From the NCBI GenBank assembly GCA_905221615.1, contig CAJNDT010006012.1:124001-188000 (forward strand): 64,000 nucleotides of DNA, given 5' to 3'. The position numbers were made by a program, and so were the translations under genes. The notes under the pieces are model-generated. The model ran no database searches, was not told where the DNA came from, and saw only the letters and a program-made list of their open reading frames with translations. Shown here one piece after another: positions 1 to 8,990 of the stretch; the stretch's first letter is position 1; each line of letters starts with the position of its first letter. The stretch is from Symbiodinium sp. CCMP2592. Its lineage: Eukaryota > Sar > Dinophyceae > Suessiales > Symbiodiniaceae.

Positions 1-537
1 AGGGCGGCACTAAACCTCGAGATTCAGGGCCTAAACCCTTGGCCCGACATTTAGGGCCTAAACCCTTGGCCCGAGATTTAGGGCCTAAACCCTTGGCGCG
101 AGATTTAGGGCCTAAACCCTTGGCCCGAGATTTAGAGCCTAAACCCTTGGCCCGAGATTTAGGGCCTAAACCCCTGACCCGAGATTTAGGGCCTAAACCC
201 TTGGCCCGAGATTTAGGGCGGCCCTAAACCCCGAGATTTAGGGCCTAAACCCTTGGCCCGAGATTTAGGGCCTAAACCCTTGGCGAGATTTAGGGCCTAA
301 ACCCTTGGCCCGAGATTTAGGGCCTAAACCCTTGGCCCGAGATTTAGGGCCTAAACCCTTGGCCCGAGATTTAGGGCCTAAACCCTTGGCCCGAGATTTA
401 GGGCCTAAACCCTTGGCCCGAGATTTAGGGCCTAAACCCTTGGCCCGAGATTTAGGGCCTAAACCCTTGGCCCGAGATTTAGGGCCTAAACTTTTGGCCC
501 GAGATTTAGTCCCTAACTCTTGGCTTGAGATTTACAA
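1..537. repeat. 27-bp minisatellite with telomere-like core
   Basis: About 19 tandem copies of a 27-bp unit run in from the window edge, so the array is truncated on the left. Each unit holds the odd palindrome TTTAGGGCCTAAA followed by CCCTTGGCCCGAGA, so a TTTAGGG motif faces a CCTAAACCC motif. Because 27 is a multiple of 3 the array is open and would read as a nine-residue repeat (ARDLGPKPL). Nothing else suggests coding. Confidence 0.9.
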
Positions 538-687
538 TAAGCGACGCTAGATGGAAACCGGCTAGGGTTTAGGCCCTAGGGTTTAGGGCCTAGGGTTTAG
601 GGCCTAGCGTGTAGGGCCTAGGGTTTGAGTCCGAGGGTGGGGTGGGGACAAGCTTAGGGTGGCCTTAGAGCAGAGAGCTTAGTGTAA
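538..687. repeat. Short degenerate TTTAGGG/CCTAGGG run
   Basis: The 27-bp array breaks up here and passes into several copies of CTAGGGTTTAGGGC (about 561-640), then unique sequence. No gene is seen. Confidence 0.6.
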
Positions 688-877
688 GACATTTCCGACC
701 GGAAATGTTTCATGCTTCTTTCTGTAAGGCGGAAACGATGACACATTGCCGGCCTGAAATGTGTCATGCTTCTTTCTGTAAGGCGGAAAAGATGACACAT
801 TTCCGGCCTGAAATGTGTCATGCTTCTTTCTGTAAGGCGGAAAAGATGACTTTTCCGGCCTGAAATGTGTCATGCTT
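688..877. repeat. 54-bp tandem repeat with internal palindrome
   Basis: About 3.5 copies with a period of 54 bp; the GATGACACAT landmark recurs at 737 and 791. Each unit contains a palindrome in which GACACATTT faces AAATGTGTC, separated by CCGGCCTG, then a CTTCTTTCTGTAAGGCGG tail. Confidence 0.85.
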
Positions 878-1317
878 AGCATTCCGAACGCCCCAATAAG
901 CGAAACAATTCTTGCAAGAGGTATTCCTTTTTAACGCTCCAATAAGCGAAACAATTCTGCAAGAGATTTCCATTCCGAACGCCTCAATACGCGAAACAAT
1001 GTTGCAAGAGGTATTGCATCCTAACGCCCCAATAAGCGAAACAATTCTGCAAGAGATTTCCATTCCGAACGCCCCAACAAGCGAAACAATTCTGCAAGAG
1101 GTATTGCTTCCTAAAGCCCGAATAAGCGAAACAATTCCGCAAGAGATTTCCATTCCGAACGCCCCAATAAGCGAAACAATTCCACAAGAGGTTTGCCTTC
1201 CAAACGCCCCAATAAGCGAAACAATTCTGCAAGAGATTTCCACTCCGAACGCCCCAATAAGCGAAACAATTCTACAAGAGGTTTTCCTTCCTAACGCCGC
1301 AATAAGCGAGACAATAG
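878..1317. repeat. 45-bp tandem repeat in a 90-bp higher-order array
   Basis: Monomers of 45 bp (AATAAGCGAAACAATTCTGC core) alternate between two types, one continuing AAGAGATTTCCATTCC and one AAGAGGTATT. The same monomer therefore recurs exactly every 90 bp (CATTCCGAAC at 971, 1061, 1151, with a variant at 1241). Both strands stay open over about 400 bp because 45 is a multiple of 3. The 15-residue periodic reading is probably a by-product. Confidence 0.85.
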
Positions 1318-1613
1318 GTTAAAGTATTATTGAAAAAAGTTCCGAAGAAGAATCGTATTCCATCCGAATATAAAATAAAGATTGCTATTTCATAATGTGA
1401 GGGGAACCCATGGGCGGGTGGGGTTTTGGCTTGAAATAGCTTGACTCGAAATTTCCAAAGTCAGAGAAGCTGAACCCTAAACCCTAAACCCTAAACCCTA
1501 AACCCCTTATGTTCGGGTGCTTCTTGGAGCCCCGACTCTCAGCCTCGACTCTCAACCCCAAACCGCCGAAAAAAACGCTTAAACACACCAGCCCAACACC
1601 CTAAACCCTACCC
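1318..1613. other. Unique AT-rich stretch with a CCCTAAA run
   Basis: No gene is seen. A perfect run of about four CCCTAAA units lies at 1472-1506. Confidence 0.6.
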
Positions 1614-1752
1614 TACTTGGAGGGTCTTTACGGGACTTAGTAAGTAGGTAGTAAGTAGACTGATAAGTACCCAAAACAGACCCTATTTGGGGTTATGGTA
1701 CTTATAAGTCCCTCAAATAAGCAAGTTACTAAGTCCCCCGACCCCCCAAGTA
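1614..1752. mobile_element. Palindromic MITE, family I (TACTTGGAGGGTC)
   Basis: Inverted-repeat element. The left arm TACTTGGAGGGTC, GGGACTTAGTAAG matches the reverse complement of the right arm ending CCCCCCAAGTA. The internal part is GTACTTATAAGT-like. It is flanked by TA on both sides and follows CCCTAAACCC sequence. Relatives: 41501-41715, 43778-43911, 49512-49751. Confidence 0.8.
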
Positions 1753-2137
1753 CACACCCTGGACGTTTCAGGTGTCTCTCCTCGAGGTGAGGGCAGCCTA
1801 TGCCGTCATTGGTGGGGGCCTCAGCCAGCTTTCCCGAGAGCCCAGCACTTTAAACAGTTTGGGCGCTTGGGACATTTCATAGCTCCCCTCATGTCATATA
1901 TTATAGGGCTTATAAGATGTTTTCAACTTACGAAAATATTTCGAACGCTTTACAGGGCCAGTTTAGTAAAGGGCCTTGAAGAGAGGGCTCCTTGAAGAAG
2001 AGGTTCCTTCAAAGAGTTGCTCTGCGGCAGTTTCCGAAGCTTCGTCCGAAAATACGGGGTAATGTGCCTTTATTAGGGTTCCTTTAAAAGGGGTCTACAA
2101 GGGTTACTATAAGGGATGTATAAGGGTACTACAATAA
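1753..2137. other. Unique sequence with weak exon-like readings
   Basis: No gene could be assembled. A forward reading around 1771-1880 (EVRAAYAVIGGGLSQLSREP) and another around 1985-2060 have protein-like composition but no confirmed splice partners. Confidence 0.3.
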
Positions 2138-2242
2138 TGTAAGAACCTGATTTAGAAACCCTGGCCCTTTCACACCAAAATAGTAGGATTCATACAAGGA
2201 ACCCTAATAACGGCCCAAGGTTGCTGAATCAGGTTCCTACAT
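2138..2242. mobile_element. Palindromic MITE, family C (ATGTAGGAACCTGATT)
   Basis: The left arm ATGTAAGAACCTGATTTAG mirrors the right arm CTGAATCAGGTTCCTACAT. The middle carries the AATAGTAGGATTC core shared with other copies at 45322, 52714 and 62815. Confidence 0.8.
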
Positions 2243-2301
2243 CACCTTATTTGGGGTCCTTTTAAACTACATTAGGGTCCCCTGTTTTCCGAAACTCCCA
2301 T
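2243..2301. mobile_element. Half of a family B MITE fused to the family C copy
   Basis: Directly abutting the family C copy is only the right half of a family B element, ending TTTTCCGAAACTCCCA. The left half is missing, so this is a chimera or a nested deletion. Confidence 0.65.
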
Positions 2302-3250
2302 ACGGGTTCTGTCAGAGTTATCCGTTCGGATATAGTCTACTATAATGAGATTATGTAGCGACGGTGAGGCTATACCACTTGGAATAGGGTTCTTGTGCTT
2401 TGGTACACTGAAGTTGCATAGGGAGTTCAAGGCATTATTGGCTCCAGGTTCCTGCAGTATCCCATGTAACTTGAACCTTACATCATATCCAGCTTCTTTC
2501 CATATTCTTGGGAAATATTCCGTGGTGAAGCATTGTGAGCAGACCAGGCTTCATCCCGAGTCTACAGATCTTCCTTGGTGAGCCCTGAAACCTATACCCA
2601 CTGAACGCCTGAACCCTAAGCCCTAAACCCTTAAACCCCTAAACTCCTAAACCCGTAAACCCCGAAACCCGTAAACCCGTAAAACCCTAAACCCCCAAAG
2701 CCCTAAACCCCAAGGGTTCTGAGAGCTTGGCATCTGCCACCCTGACGTCCGAAGCGCCAAGCCCTTGCCCACTACGCTTGTTGAGTGAGAAGGCTTATGA
2801 AATGACATATAGCTCCGTCGAGGCCATTAGTTCATGAATTGGTTGATCGGCTTGGGTGACTTCCAGGATAGCCCTGCAAAAATTTTCAAGCCGCCTTCAC
2901 CTTCGGGGTGCTCTCTCCGGGGCTCCAATCCGGTTCAGGGCAGGGCTGTAGGGTGCGAGCATCTGTTGGACGGGCCAAGTTCCCTACATGTGTATATAGG
3001 CCCTTATCTACTTGTGGCAACTGGGCTTCTGGCCGGTGTCATGTGAGCCAGCATGGCGTACGAGCTATTCATTGCCAAACCAACCGCTGACACAGAATAA
3101 ACAGTAGCGAAAATGTAGTTTCACCTGGAACCTTGATCCCGTGCGCGATTTCCAGAGCTTCGGAATGCTTGGCCGAAGTATCCGCAACCCCAGGGCTCCG
3201 TTGGTGGTACGGGGAGAGAGAAACAAGCCAAACACCTAAACACGATTAAT
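2302..3250. other. Degenerate CCCTAAA block and possible exon
   Basis: 2604-2715 is a degenerate CCCTAAA/CCCGTAAA block. 2711-2832 then gives a stop-free forward reading (SEKAYEMTYSSVEAISS near its end) that looks protein-like but was not joined to a gene. The rest is unique sequence. Confidence 0.35.
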
Positions 3251-3337
3251 TACCTTTGGTTAGTAGGGAATGGAGGAATGGGGTTCAATTATAGCTACTA
3301 TTACTACCATTCTTCCATTCCCTACTAACCAAAAGTA
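3251..3337. mobile_element. 87-bp palindromic MITE, family L
   Basis: TACCTTTGGTTAGTAGGGAA on the left mirrors TTCCCTACTAACCAAAAGTA on the right, with TA at both ends. A second 87-bp copy is at 31685-31771. Confidence 0.85.
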
Positions 3338-3432
3338 AGTGAAGTTCCAGTGCATTCCAATAGTTTTTCTGCTCAAAGTCTTCTGCATGACTTACGGCCC
3401 GACTTGCCAACGACTGCACTACTCGCTGGAGG

Positions 3433-4897
3433 ATGACTGACCCTGGGTACGAATCCGAGACCTCCGAGCGCACCATGTTCCGGAAAGCCGTCGAAGATCA
3501 AATCGTCGAGGATGCTGGGTTCTTGTTAGTTACGGAATTCGGTATAAGTTACCATGATAGGGATCTGCAGTAGTTAATATGGTCTCCTTTTCGAGTTATG
3601 GTAAGTTAAATCCCTTAGCAAGAACCCAGGATGAGTTCAACATCAATTCGACGGTGGGCCTTGTTTCCGCCCTCATGCTGTCTGTCCTGGCCACAAGCCT
3701 TTCGGATTCGTACGATTTAAAAAACTATGGAGATCCATGCGAGCAAGGATGGTATCACGAAGGCTCCGATTGCTATCCCAAGTTCGAGATGTACCAGCTG
3801 TTCATCTCGTTTAGCCTTACATGACTCCCGGCAGGACTGGTGCAAACTTTTGCGCTGTCTAGTTCACAGATTGGGCCTTGAGTTAGTTAAGCCTTTGAGC
3901 GTGGATTTGTCGTAGAGTACAGCGGTGCAGCGGCTCCCGCCGTGGTGCGGTGCGCATCTTCGACTAAACTTTAATTCTTTCCGCAGTCATGCAGTGCCGC
4001 ATTCGCCGAGGAAGCTGATTTCAAGGCAAAAAAGTCCAAAAATGTTGACGCTCTCCTGCTTGTTGAATTGTCCCCACGGTACGATGTGTAGTTTGGGGTG
4101 CTTCGAGGTAGAGATCGTGCTCCCGCGACAGTCATTTCGACTTTCGCCATCTCTGCAGTCGTGTTGCTGGCACGGTACCGTGTTTTTTCGGCGGTGCCAA
4201 TCGTGCTCCCACGGCGCTAGATCAGTCTTCGGTTTAGTTGTTTAGGGTGTATGCACGCATCGGCTGCACGGTGCTCTTGCACTGTTTGGGGGTCGTCTAT
4301 ACATCACCTTGGATTCACAATCCCGGCCTCTTGCTGTGGCTCTTGTGATAGACCCGAAGCTTTGCGCTGCAGATCCGGTTGCCAGACCCGTGGAGGGTAC
4401 AAACAACATATCCCTGAAGTGGTCTCCAAAAAACGTGTCCTTTAGTAATTTCGGGTGCCAGAATGGGTGTGCTAGTGTCTAGATCCTGGCACGGGCCTTT
4501 GGGGGTTCCAGGTAATGTCTTGGCCATCATGACAGCTGTGGCTCGCCTTATTGCCTTCCACCGAGTAAAGAGAGATGCTCGTGAATTTCAGGCCTCTGTG
4601 TCCTTCACGAATTGGATCCCGGTGTCTGCCATGGGTGCGGGGGTCCTTTCTTACATTGCAGCCATGGTCCTGCAATCTTGGTACCTCATGGAAACCAGGA
4701 CTTTCCATATCGGTCTGAGCTTCGTGGTCGGAGCCTTCGTCTTGTGGATGTTCCATGAAGGCAGCTTGATCTATGGGAAGCTCAAAGTGAAGCATCATGG
4801 AGTAGAATTTCTTCAAGTTCACCTGGAGAAGCAGGGCCTCCAATACTGTTTGGTGTCAGACGATGAAGCCCAGTCGCGGGAGATGCGACGAGGTTGA
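3433..4897 (+). CDS. Putative multi-pass membrane protein, four exons
   Basis: Four exons join in phase: 3433-3528, 3630-3751, 3995-4078 and 4462-4897, all with GT-AG borders, giving about 245 residues from ATG (MTDPGYESE) to TGA. Exon 2 encodes a hydrophobic stretch (STVGLVSALMLSVLATSL). Exon 4 encodes two more (NWIPVSAMGAGVLSYIAAMV and FHIGLSFVVGAFVLWMF), then a polar C-terminus ending EMRRG. The order acidic N-terminus, EFNIN, membrane segments is one I vaguely associate with dinoflagellate membrane proteins, but I cannot name a family. The start could lie further upstream. Exon 4 also has its own in-frame ATG at 4463, one base into the exon. A family L MITE lies 96 bp upstream. Function unknown. 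Confidence 0.6.
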
Positions 4898-4926
4898 GAA
4901 TTCTGCATTTTATAGCCGCCTCGTCG

Positions 4927-5013
4927 GCAAGTGGAGGTGGCCACCTAACTATACTTATATCCCATATTAGGGACTTATAATCCCACTTATAACTACGCCT
5001 GAACCTCCAAGTA
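4927..5013. mobile_element. Degenerate family H MITE
   Basis: The right arm CCTGAACCTCCAAGTA and internal ACTTATAA pieces match family H (22978, 46675, 51171). The left arm is eroded. It lies just after the stop of the membrane-protein gene. Confidence 0.55.
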
Positions 5014-5103
5014 TTGCCTAGGTCGTACTTGTGCGGCGCTCGATGCAGGAGGTGTGTCAAAGAGGCCGCTTTAGGCCATGAGGGATGCGAAGGCCCCTTG
5101 TTG

Positions 5104-5215
5104 CTGGGAATACTATAAGGGCTAAATAACTACCAATACAGTTTTGGAGGTTCCTTGCTATAATTGTAGTATAATGGGCCCCCAAAACCCTATTCTAACT
5201 ATTAAGGCTCCGATA
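5104..5215. repeat. Dispersed repeat, family J
   Basis: GGGCTAAATAACTACCAATA, then AGTATAATGGGCCCCCAAAA and CTATTCTAACTATTAAGG. The same word order recurs at 19501-19690, about 44602-44770, about 47560-47670, about 62215-62420 and 63590-63740. It is not an obvious palindrome. Confidence 0.65.
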
Positions 5216-5223
5216 TTAGTTTC

Positions 5224-7106
5224 ATGAGCGAGCTTCTGGGTGCGAAGATGGCCTCGTACCTTCCGTGCCTTGCTATTCCGGCTGTTAGAGCTTTTCCCAG
5301 TCCAACCTCCTCGACGGACGCTTTGCGGTAATGCAATTCAAGTCTAAACCCCCGCAAATCACAAGACCAAACCGAAGAACTCAAGGAGCTGTAGTAGTCG
5401 CCTTTGAGAAGTTTATCAACGCCCTCAAGTCCTAAACCTGAATCTTCAAGCGCAAAACCCTGAAGCCCTTTCAAACACCCTGCGAAGAGCCCATCAAACC
5501 CACAAGGCCAGCCCAAAGCCTTGTATCCAAACCACCAGAATCCTCCACCAGCAGAAATCACAAAAAGAAGCCAACGCAACACCTTCCAGAACCATGAACA
5601 AAACAAAAGGCCATCGCTTGCCAAAGTCAACACAACAAACAAACCACATCACACACACACACACACACATGCCAAATTACAAAGCAAACGAAGCCGCTGC
5701 AACAAAAACCCTGAACCCTAGACCCTAAACCCTAAACCCCAAACCCTAAACCTCAAGCTCCGGCACCCTAAACCTTAAACCCTAAACCCTAACCTTATAC
5801 CCTAAGCCCTAAAGCTCAAGCTCCGGCACCCCAAACCTTACTGTACTATATGAGGCGGGCCCAAAGCTGGCCGCCGGCTCAGAGGAGCTCCAAAGACGGG
5901 CGGCCTGCAGGTGGCGATCTGTTTAGGGTTTTGAGGGTTTAGGGTTATAGGCTCCTATACCGTAAACCCCTAAACCCCTAAACTTCAGGGTTTAAGGTTT
6001 GGAGGTTTAGGGGTTTAGGAGTTCAGGGGTTTAGGGTTACCGGGGTTTAGGGTTTAAGGTTTGAGGGTTGAGGGTTGAGGGTTTAAGGTTAGGGGGTTTA
6101 AGGGTTTAGGGGTTTAGGGTTTGGGGTTTGGGGTTTAGGGGTTTAGGGATTTGGGGGTGTGGCGTTTAGAGTTTTGCCGGTTTGAGAGGTCGTTTTACAA
6201 TAATTCTGGAGTTTTTGGTTGTGCTGTTTTCGTATTTCGATGTGTTTTTTGGTCAGCGTGGGTTCGTGTTCGGGGTCAGGATCATTTGAAGAGGTCTGTA
6301 TACAAGTCCTCTTTGTTGAAGGGGTTTCTGAGGGATGTTGTGAGTCTGCACAGAAGTTGTTCTTTGCATCTTCGCTGTTGAGTTTTGACAGATGGTTATG
6401 GGTTTTATCGGGTTACATAGAATTGTATGCAGAAGGTCAGGGTGTAGGGGTACGGGATTTGGGATGTTTAAGGGCCTTTTGAAGGGCTTCACGCAGGTCA
6501 ACAAGGGGGTCAGCGAGGGCTTTGCAAGCGTGTTTGTTCGTTTTCTGTACTTTTGCAGCCCTAAACCCTAAACCCTAAACCCTAAACCCTAAAACAATGG
6601 AAGTACAGTTGGAGAGCCAGCGAGTGCAGGCAGTTTCCAGGCTTCAGGCTGGGAAATCTTCAGCGGGTGGGGTTAGGGTTAGGGTTTAGGGTGTAGGGTT
6701 TAGGGTTTAGGGTTTTTAGAGTGTGGCTCGCCCAACCAGAAAGAGAAGGCGTAACTAATGCAGAACAGCTCCTCTTACATTTATGTGTGTAAGTACGACC
6801 TGTGACAGGCGTATACAAGTATCGTAACGAGGCCCTCATCCTGAAGCCCTAAACCCTAAACCCACTACACCCTAAACCCCTAACCCTAAACACCAAAGCC
6901 TAAACCCTCATCCAACTCTCCTGGGAACTGCTGACCTTGGGGCAGGTGCAAAAAGGAGCTCGAAAAAAGCCATCCCGAACATAAGGGTTTGAAACACCGT
7001 AAAAACGGAGCCCTTGGAGGCCGACTTCGTGGTGCTTTGCGCCGACGCCGCCGAGCGCCACGCGATGACTGAGGCTATCGAGGCGCTCCGGAGGAGGTTA
7101 CTATAG
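5224..7106 (+). CDS. Small unknown protein, five exons
   Basis: Exons 5224-5319, 5855-5910, 6617-6666, 6722-6786 and 7011-7106 join in phase (0, 2, 1, 0) into about 120 residues from ATG (MSELLGAKMASYLPCLAIPA) to TAG (EALRRRLL). The first intron is GC-AG, the others GT-AG. The product is mostly helical and charged (EELQRRAAC, VTNAEQLLLHLC, ADFVVLCADAAERHAMTEAI). No family is recognised. The last exon could begin at 7020 instead, also in phase. Introns 1 and 2 contain a CA microsatellite, CCCTAAA and TTTAGGG arrays; intron 3 is a 55-nt telomere-like intron. The stop at 7104 lies only 11 bp before the next candidate exon, so the real 3' end is uncertain. Confidence 0.5.
5649..5671. repeat. CA microsatellite
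   Basis: About ten CA units inside intron 1 of the small five-exon gene. Confidence 0.9.
5704..5835. repeat. CCCTAAA telomere-type array (intronic)
   Basis: Degenerate CCCTAAA units, C-rich strand on plus, ending just before exon 2 of the small gene at 5855. Confidence 0.8.
5925..6165. repeat. TTTAGGG telomere-type array, opposite orientation
   Basis: About 240 bp of degenerate TTTAGGG/GTTTAGGGG on the plus strand. With the CCCTAAA block at 5704-5835 it forms an inverted pair around exon 2. Past it (6166-6557) is G/T-rich unique sequence with nothing recognised. A perfect CCCTAAA run follows at 6558-6595. Confidence 0.8.
6667..6721 (+). other. 55-nt intron made of telomere-type repeat
   Basis: Between exons 3 and 4 of the small gene. 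It begins GTGGGGTTAGGG, consists of TTAGGG, TTTAGGG and TGTAGGG units, and ends TTTTTAGAG. Removing it joins the two coding pieces in phase (KSSA then VWLAQPEREG). Confidence 0.55.
6845..6905. repeat. CCCTAAA array (intronic)
   Basis: Degenerate CCCTAAACCC units within the fourth intron of the small gene. Confidence 0.75.
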
Positions 7107-7117
7107 GGGCCTATAAG

Positions 7118-8034
7118 TAATTACTGTCTACTTTGACTCGCGGTGCGATTCAGATGGGATCCTCAAGAGATACTTTCAATCCTACGACCTATTTCCAGCG
7201 CGATCAGCTGGCTTCCGAAATGCACTACAGTTGCCTGCTCGTCTGGAGCGAAATCATTCCCAAGCTCACGGGATATCAGACATTTTCCCTGATCCGGGAC
7301 CAACAGACTTCTTGTGCATTGATCCGGTGGGTATTATCTTCACGCAAGGTCTCAAGGACACCTCTCCGGAGTGTGGTCTCTTTCCTTCGAACCTGGATGG
7401 CAGGTAACGCAGCGCGGGCGATGCACGAGTGATCTTCACTCATGGCCTCTTTCTTCGGTGACTTCCTGATTCTGCTCAGTCAATTCAGGGGATCGTCACT
7501 GACGTAGAGAAGTGTCACAACATGTTAACTGGGAAGTCTCGGCTAAAATCTTCAAACTATTCATATCTTTGTTTCCAATTGCGACTCTCGTTCCTACGTG
7601 AGCGGTGCCGGCGGCAGAATTCATGGGGGGTGCGAACAGACCTCGATTCCTAGTCCAATTCATAGGTGTCGCAATATTGGCTATGAGCATGATGTCATGG
7701 TCTGCCATGTACATAGAATTACATCGAGCAAGGATCCATCTTGCGAACCTTGTCTCATTACTCTGCATCCATGGTACCGCCTGTCGGACCATGCGATGTA
7801 TAAATTGCTCCGCACGTAAGGCAACTTTGGCTCAAGAAGAAGCTCCGGCTTAACACCTGTCTTTGCCGTGCTAGCTAAACGGATCCGAGCCAGTTCCCCT
7901 GCACAGACAACTCGTCGCGCTTCTTTGGCGAGAAATCAATGGGTCCGAGTTTGCCTGCAAGGGTGCTCAGAGTGTTGGTCATCTACTACCAAGTTTGTCA
8001 AGGCAAACCTACAACAACACGCTCGGTGAGGTGA
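7118..8034 (+). CDS. Unknown protein, 5' partial, three exons
   Basis: Exons 7118-7403, 7654-7815 and 7890-8034 join in phase through GT-AG introns with good donors (GTAACG, GTAAGG) and end at TGA, giving about 197 residues. Readable parts include DGILKRYFQSYDLFPARSAG, DIFPDPGPTDFLCIDPVG, HDVMVCHVHRITSSKDPSCE and FPCTDNSSRFFGEKSMGPSL. The 5' end is missing because exon 1 starts at an AG with a one-base carry. An inverted, about 90 percent identical copy of part of exon 1 sits at 10387-10568 and keeps the same reading frame, which supports it. The family is not recognised. The third exon is open in all three forward frames, so its frame rests on phase alone. Confidence 0.45.
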
Positions 8035-8097
8035 GCACACATACCGTATCTTCGATACCAAACCGTCACGCATTAAAGCTTCTGCTTTCAAAATCAG

Positions 8098-8690
8098 GAG
8101 AGCGTCATCATCAATGCCAGGCTTTCTGCTTTATTCTCGGAGTTCAAAATCTATAAGAGTTGATTTACACATCAGGGGCGCGCCATCAGTCCAAGGCCCT
8201 ATCCTCAGAGTTCATGATCTATAAGAGTTTTGATCTGAAAATCAGGGGCGCCCCATCTCTCGGAGTTCAAGATCTTTAAGGGTTTTGTTTTCAACATCAG
8301 GGTCGCCCCATCAGCGCGCCATCAATCCAAGGCATTATCCTCCGAGTTCAACACCTACATAAATCATCATAAGTCAGAGTTCTGATTTAGAAGATCAGGG
8401 CCCCATCAGTCCAAGGCCCAGCTTCGGAGTCTAGGACATATTCGTGTTCTGCTTTAAAAGATCAGGGTCGCCCCATCAGTCCAAGGCCCCATCCTCGGAG
8501 TTCAAGATCAATAAGAGTTCTGACTTAGACAGCAGGGGCACGCCATCAGTGCAAGCCTCCTCTCGGAGTTCAGGATCTGAAGAGTTCTGATTAAAAAAAT
8601 CAGCATCAGTCCAGGCCCCCACCCTGGCAGTTCAAGATTTGTAACGGTTCTGGGATCGGGTATCAGATCCAGGGGCCTTGGGTAACGAGG
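8098..8690. repeat. Degenerate tandem repeat, roughly 55-80 bp units
   Basis: About eight diverged units built from GAGTTCAAGATCTATAAGAG, TCTGATTTAAAAATCAGG and CCATCAGTCCAAGGCCC. Spacing is irregular, so the array is old. Confidence 0.75.
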
Positions 8691-8990
8691 TTTCACAATC
8701 CGGCGTCACGACCCAATTCGGCGTCATCACCTAATATGGCGTCAGCCATTCGGCGTCACCACCTAATGGTGCGTCACCAATACCTTATGCAGCGTCAGCA
8801 ATTCGGTGTCACCACCTGATGTGGCATCAGCAATTCGGCGTCACCACCCAATGTGGCTTCACAAGTCGTCGTCGCCACCCAATGCGGCGTCATGGGACAA
8901 TTCGGCGTCACGACCCAATTCGGCCTCATGGGACAGTTCGGCGTCAGACAATGCGGCTTCAGGATTTCGGTTTCGGCGTCAGGTCGTTTA
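8691..8990. repeat. Short degenerate repeat around TTCGGCGTCA
   Basis: Many copies of CAATTCGGCGTCA, CAATGTGGCGTCA and CACCACCTAAT with about 18-21 bp spacing. It ends in unique sequence near 9000. Confidence 0.75.

Noticed and set aside
39..550. Two repeat-protein ORFs (ARDLGPKPL repeats)
   Set aside because: Pure by-product of a 27-bp minisatellite with no non-repeat coding sequence attached.
1472..1506. Telomere-type arrays taken as a true chromosome end
   Set aside because: Arrays occur in both orientations throughout the window and inside introns, so they are interstitial.
5202..5642. 146-residue minus-strand ORF rich in Gly, Leu and Trp
   Set aside because: It overlaps exon 1 of the small plus-strand gene and a family J repeat, and its composition reflects an A/C-rich plus strand.
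7822..7836. Partial match (TTTGGCTCAAG) to the dinoflagellate spliced-leader end, hinting at a retroposed mRNA
   Set aside because: Only 11 bases match, the upstream leader does not, and it falls in an inferred intron. A chance match of this length is plausible in 64 kb.
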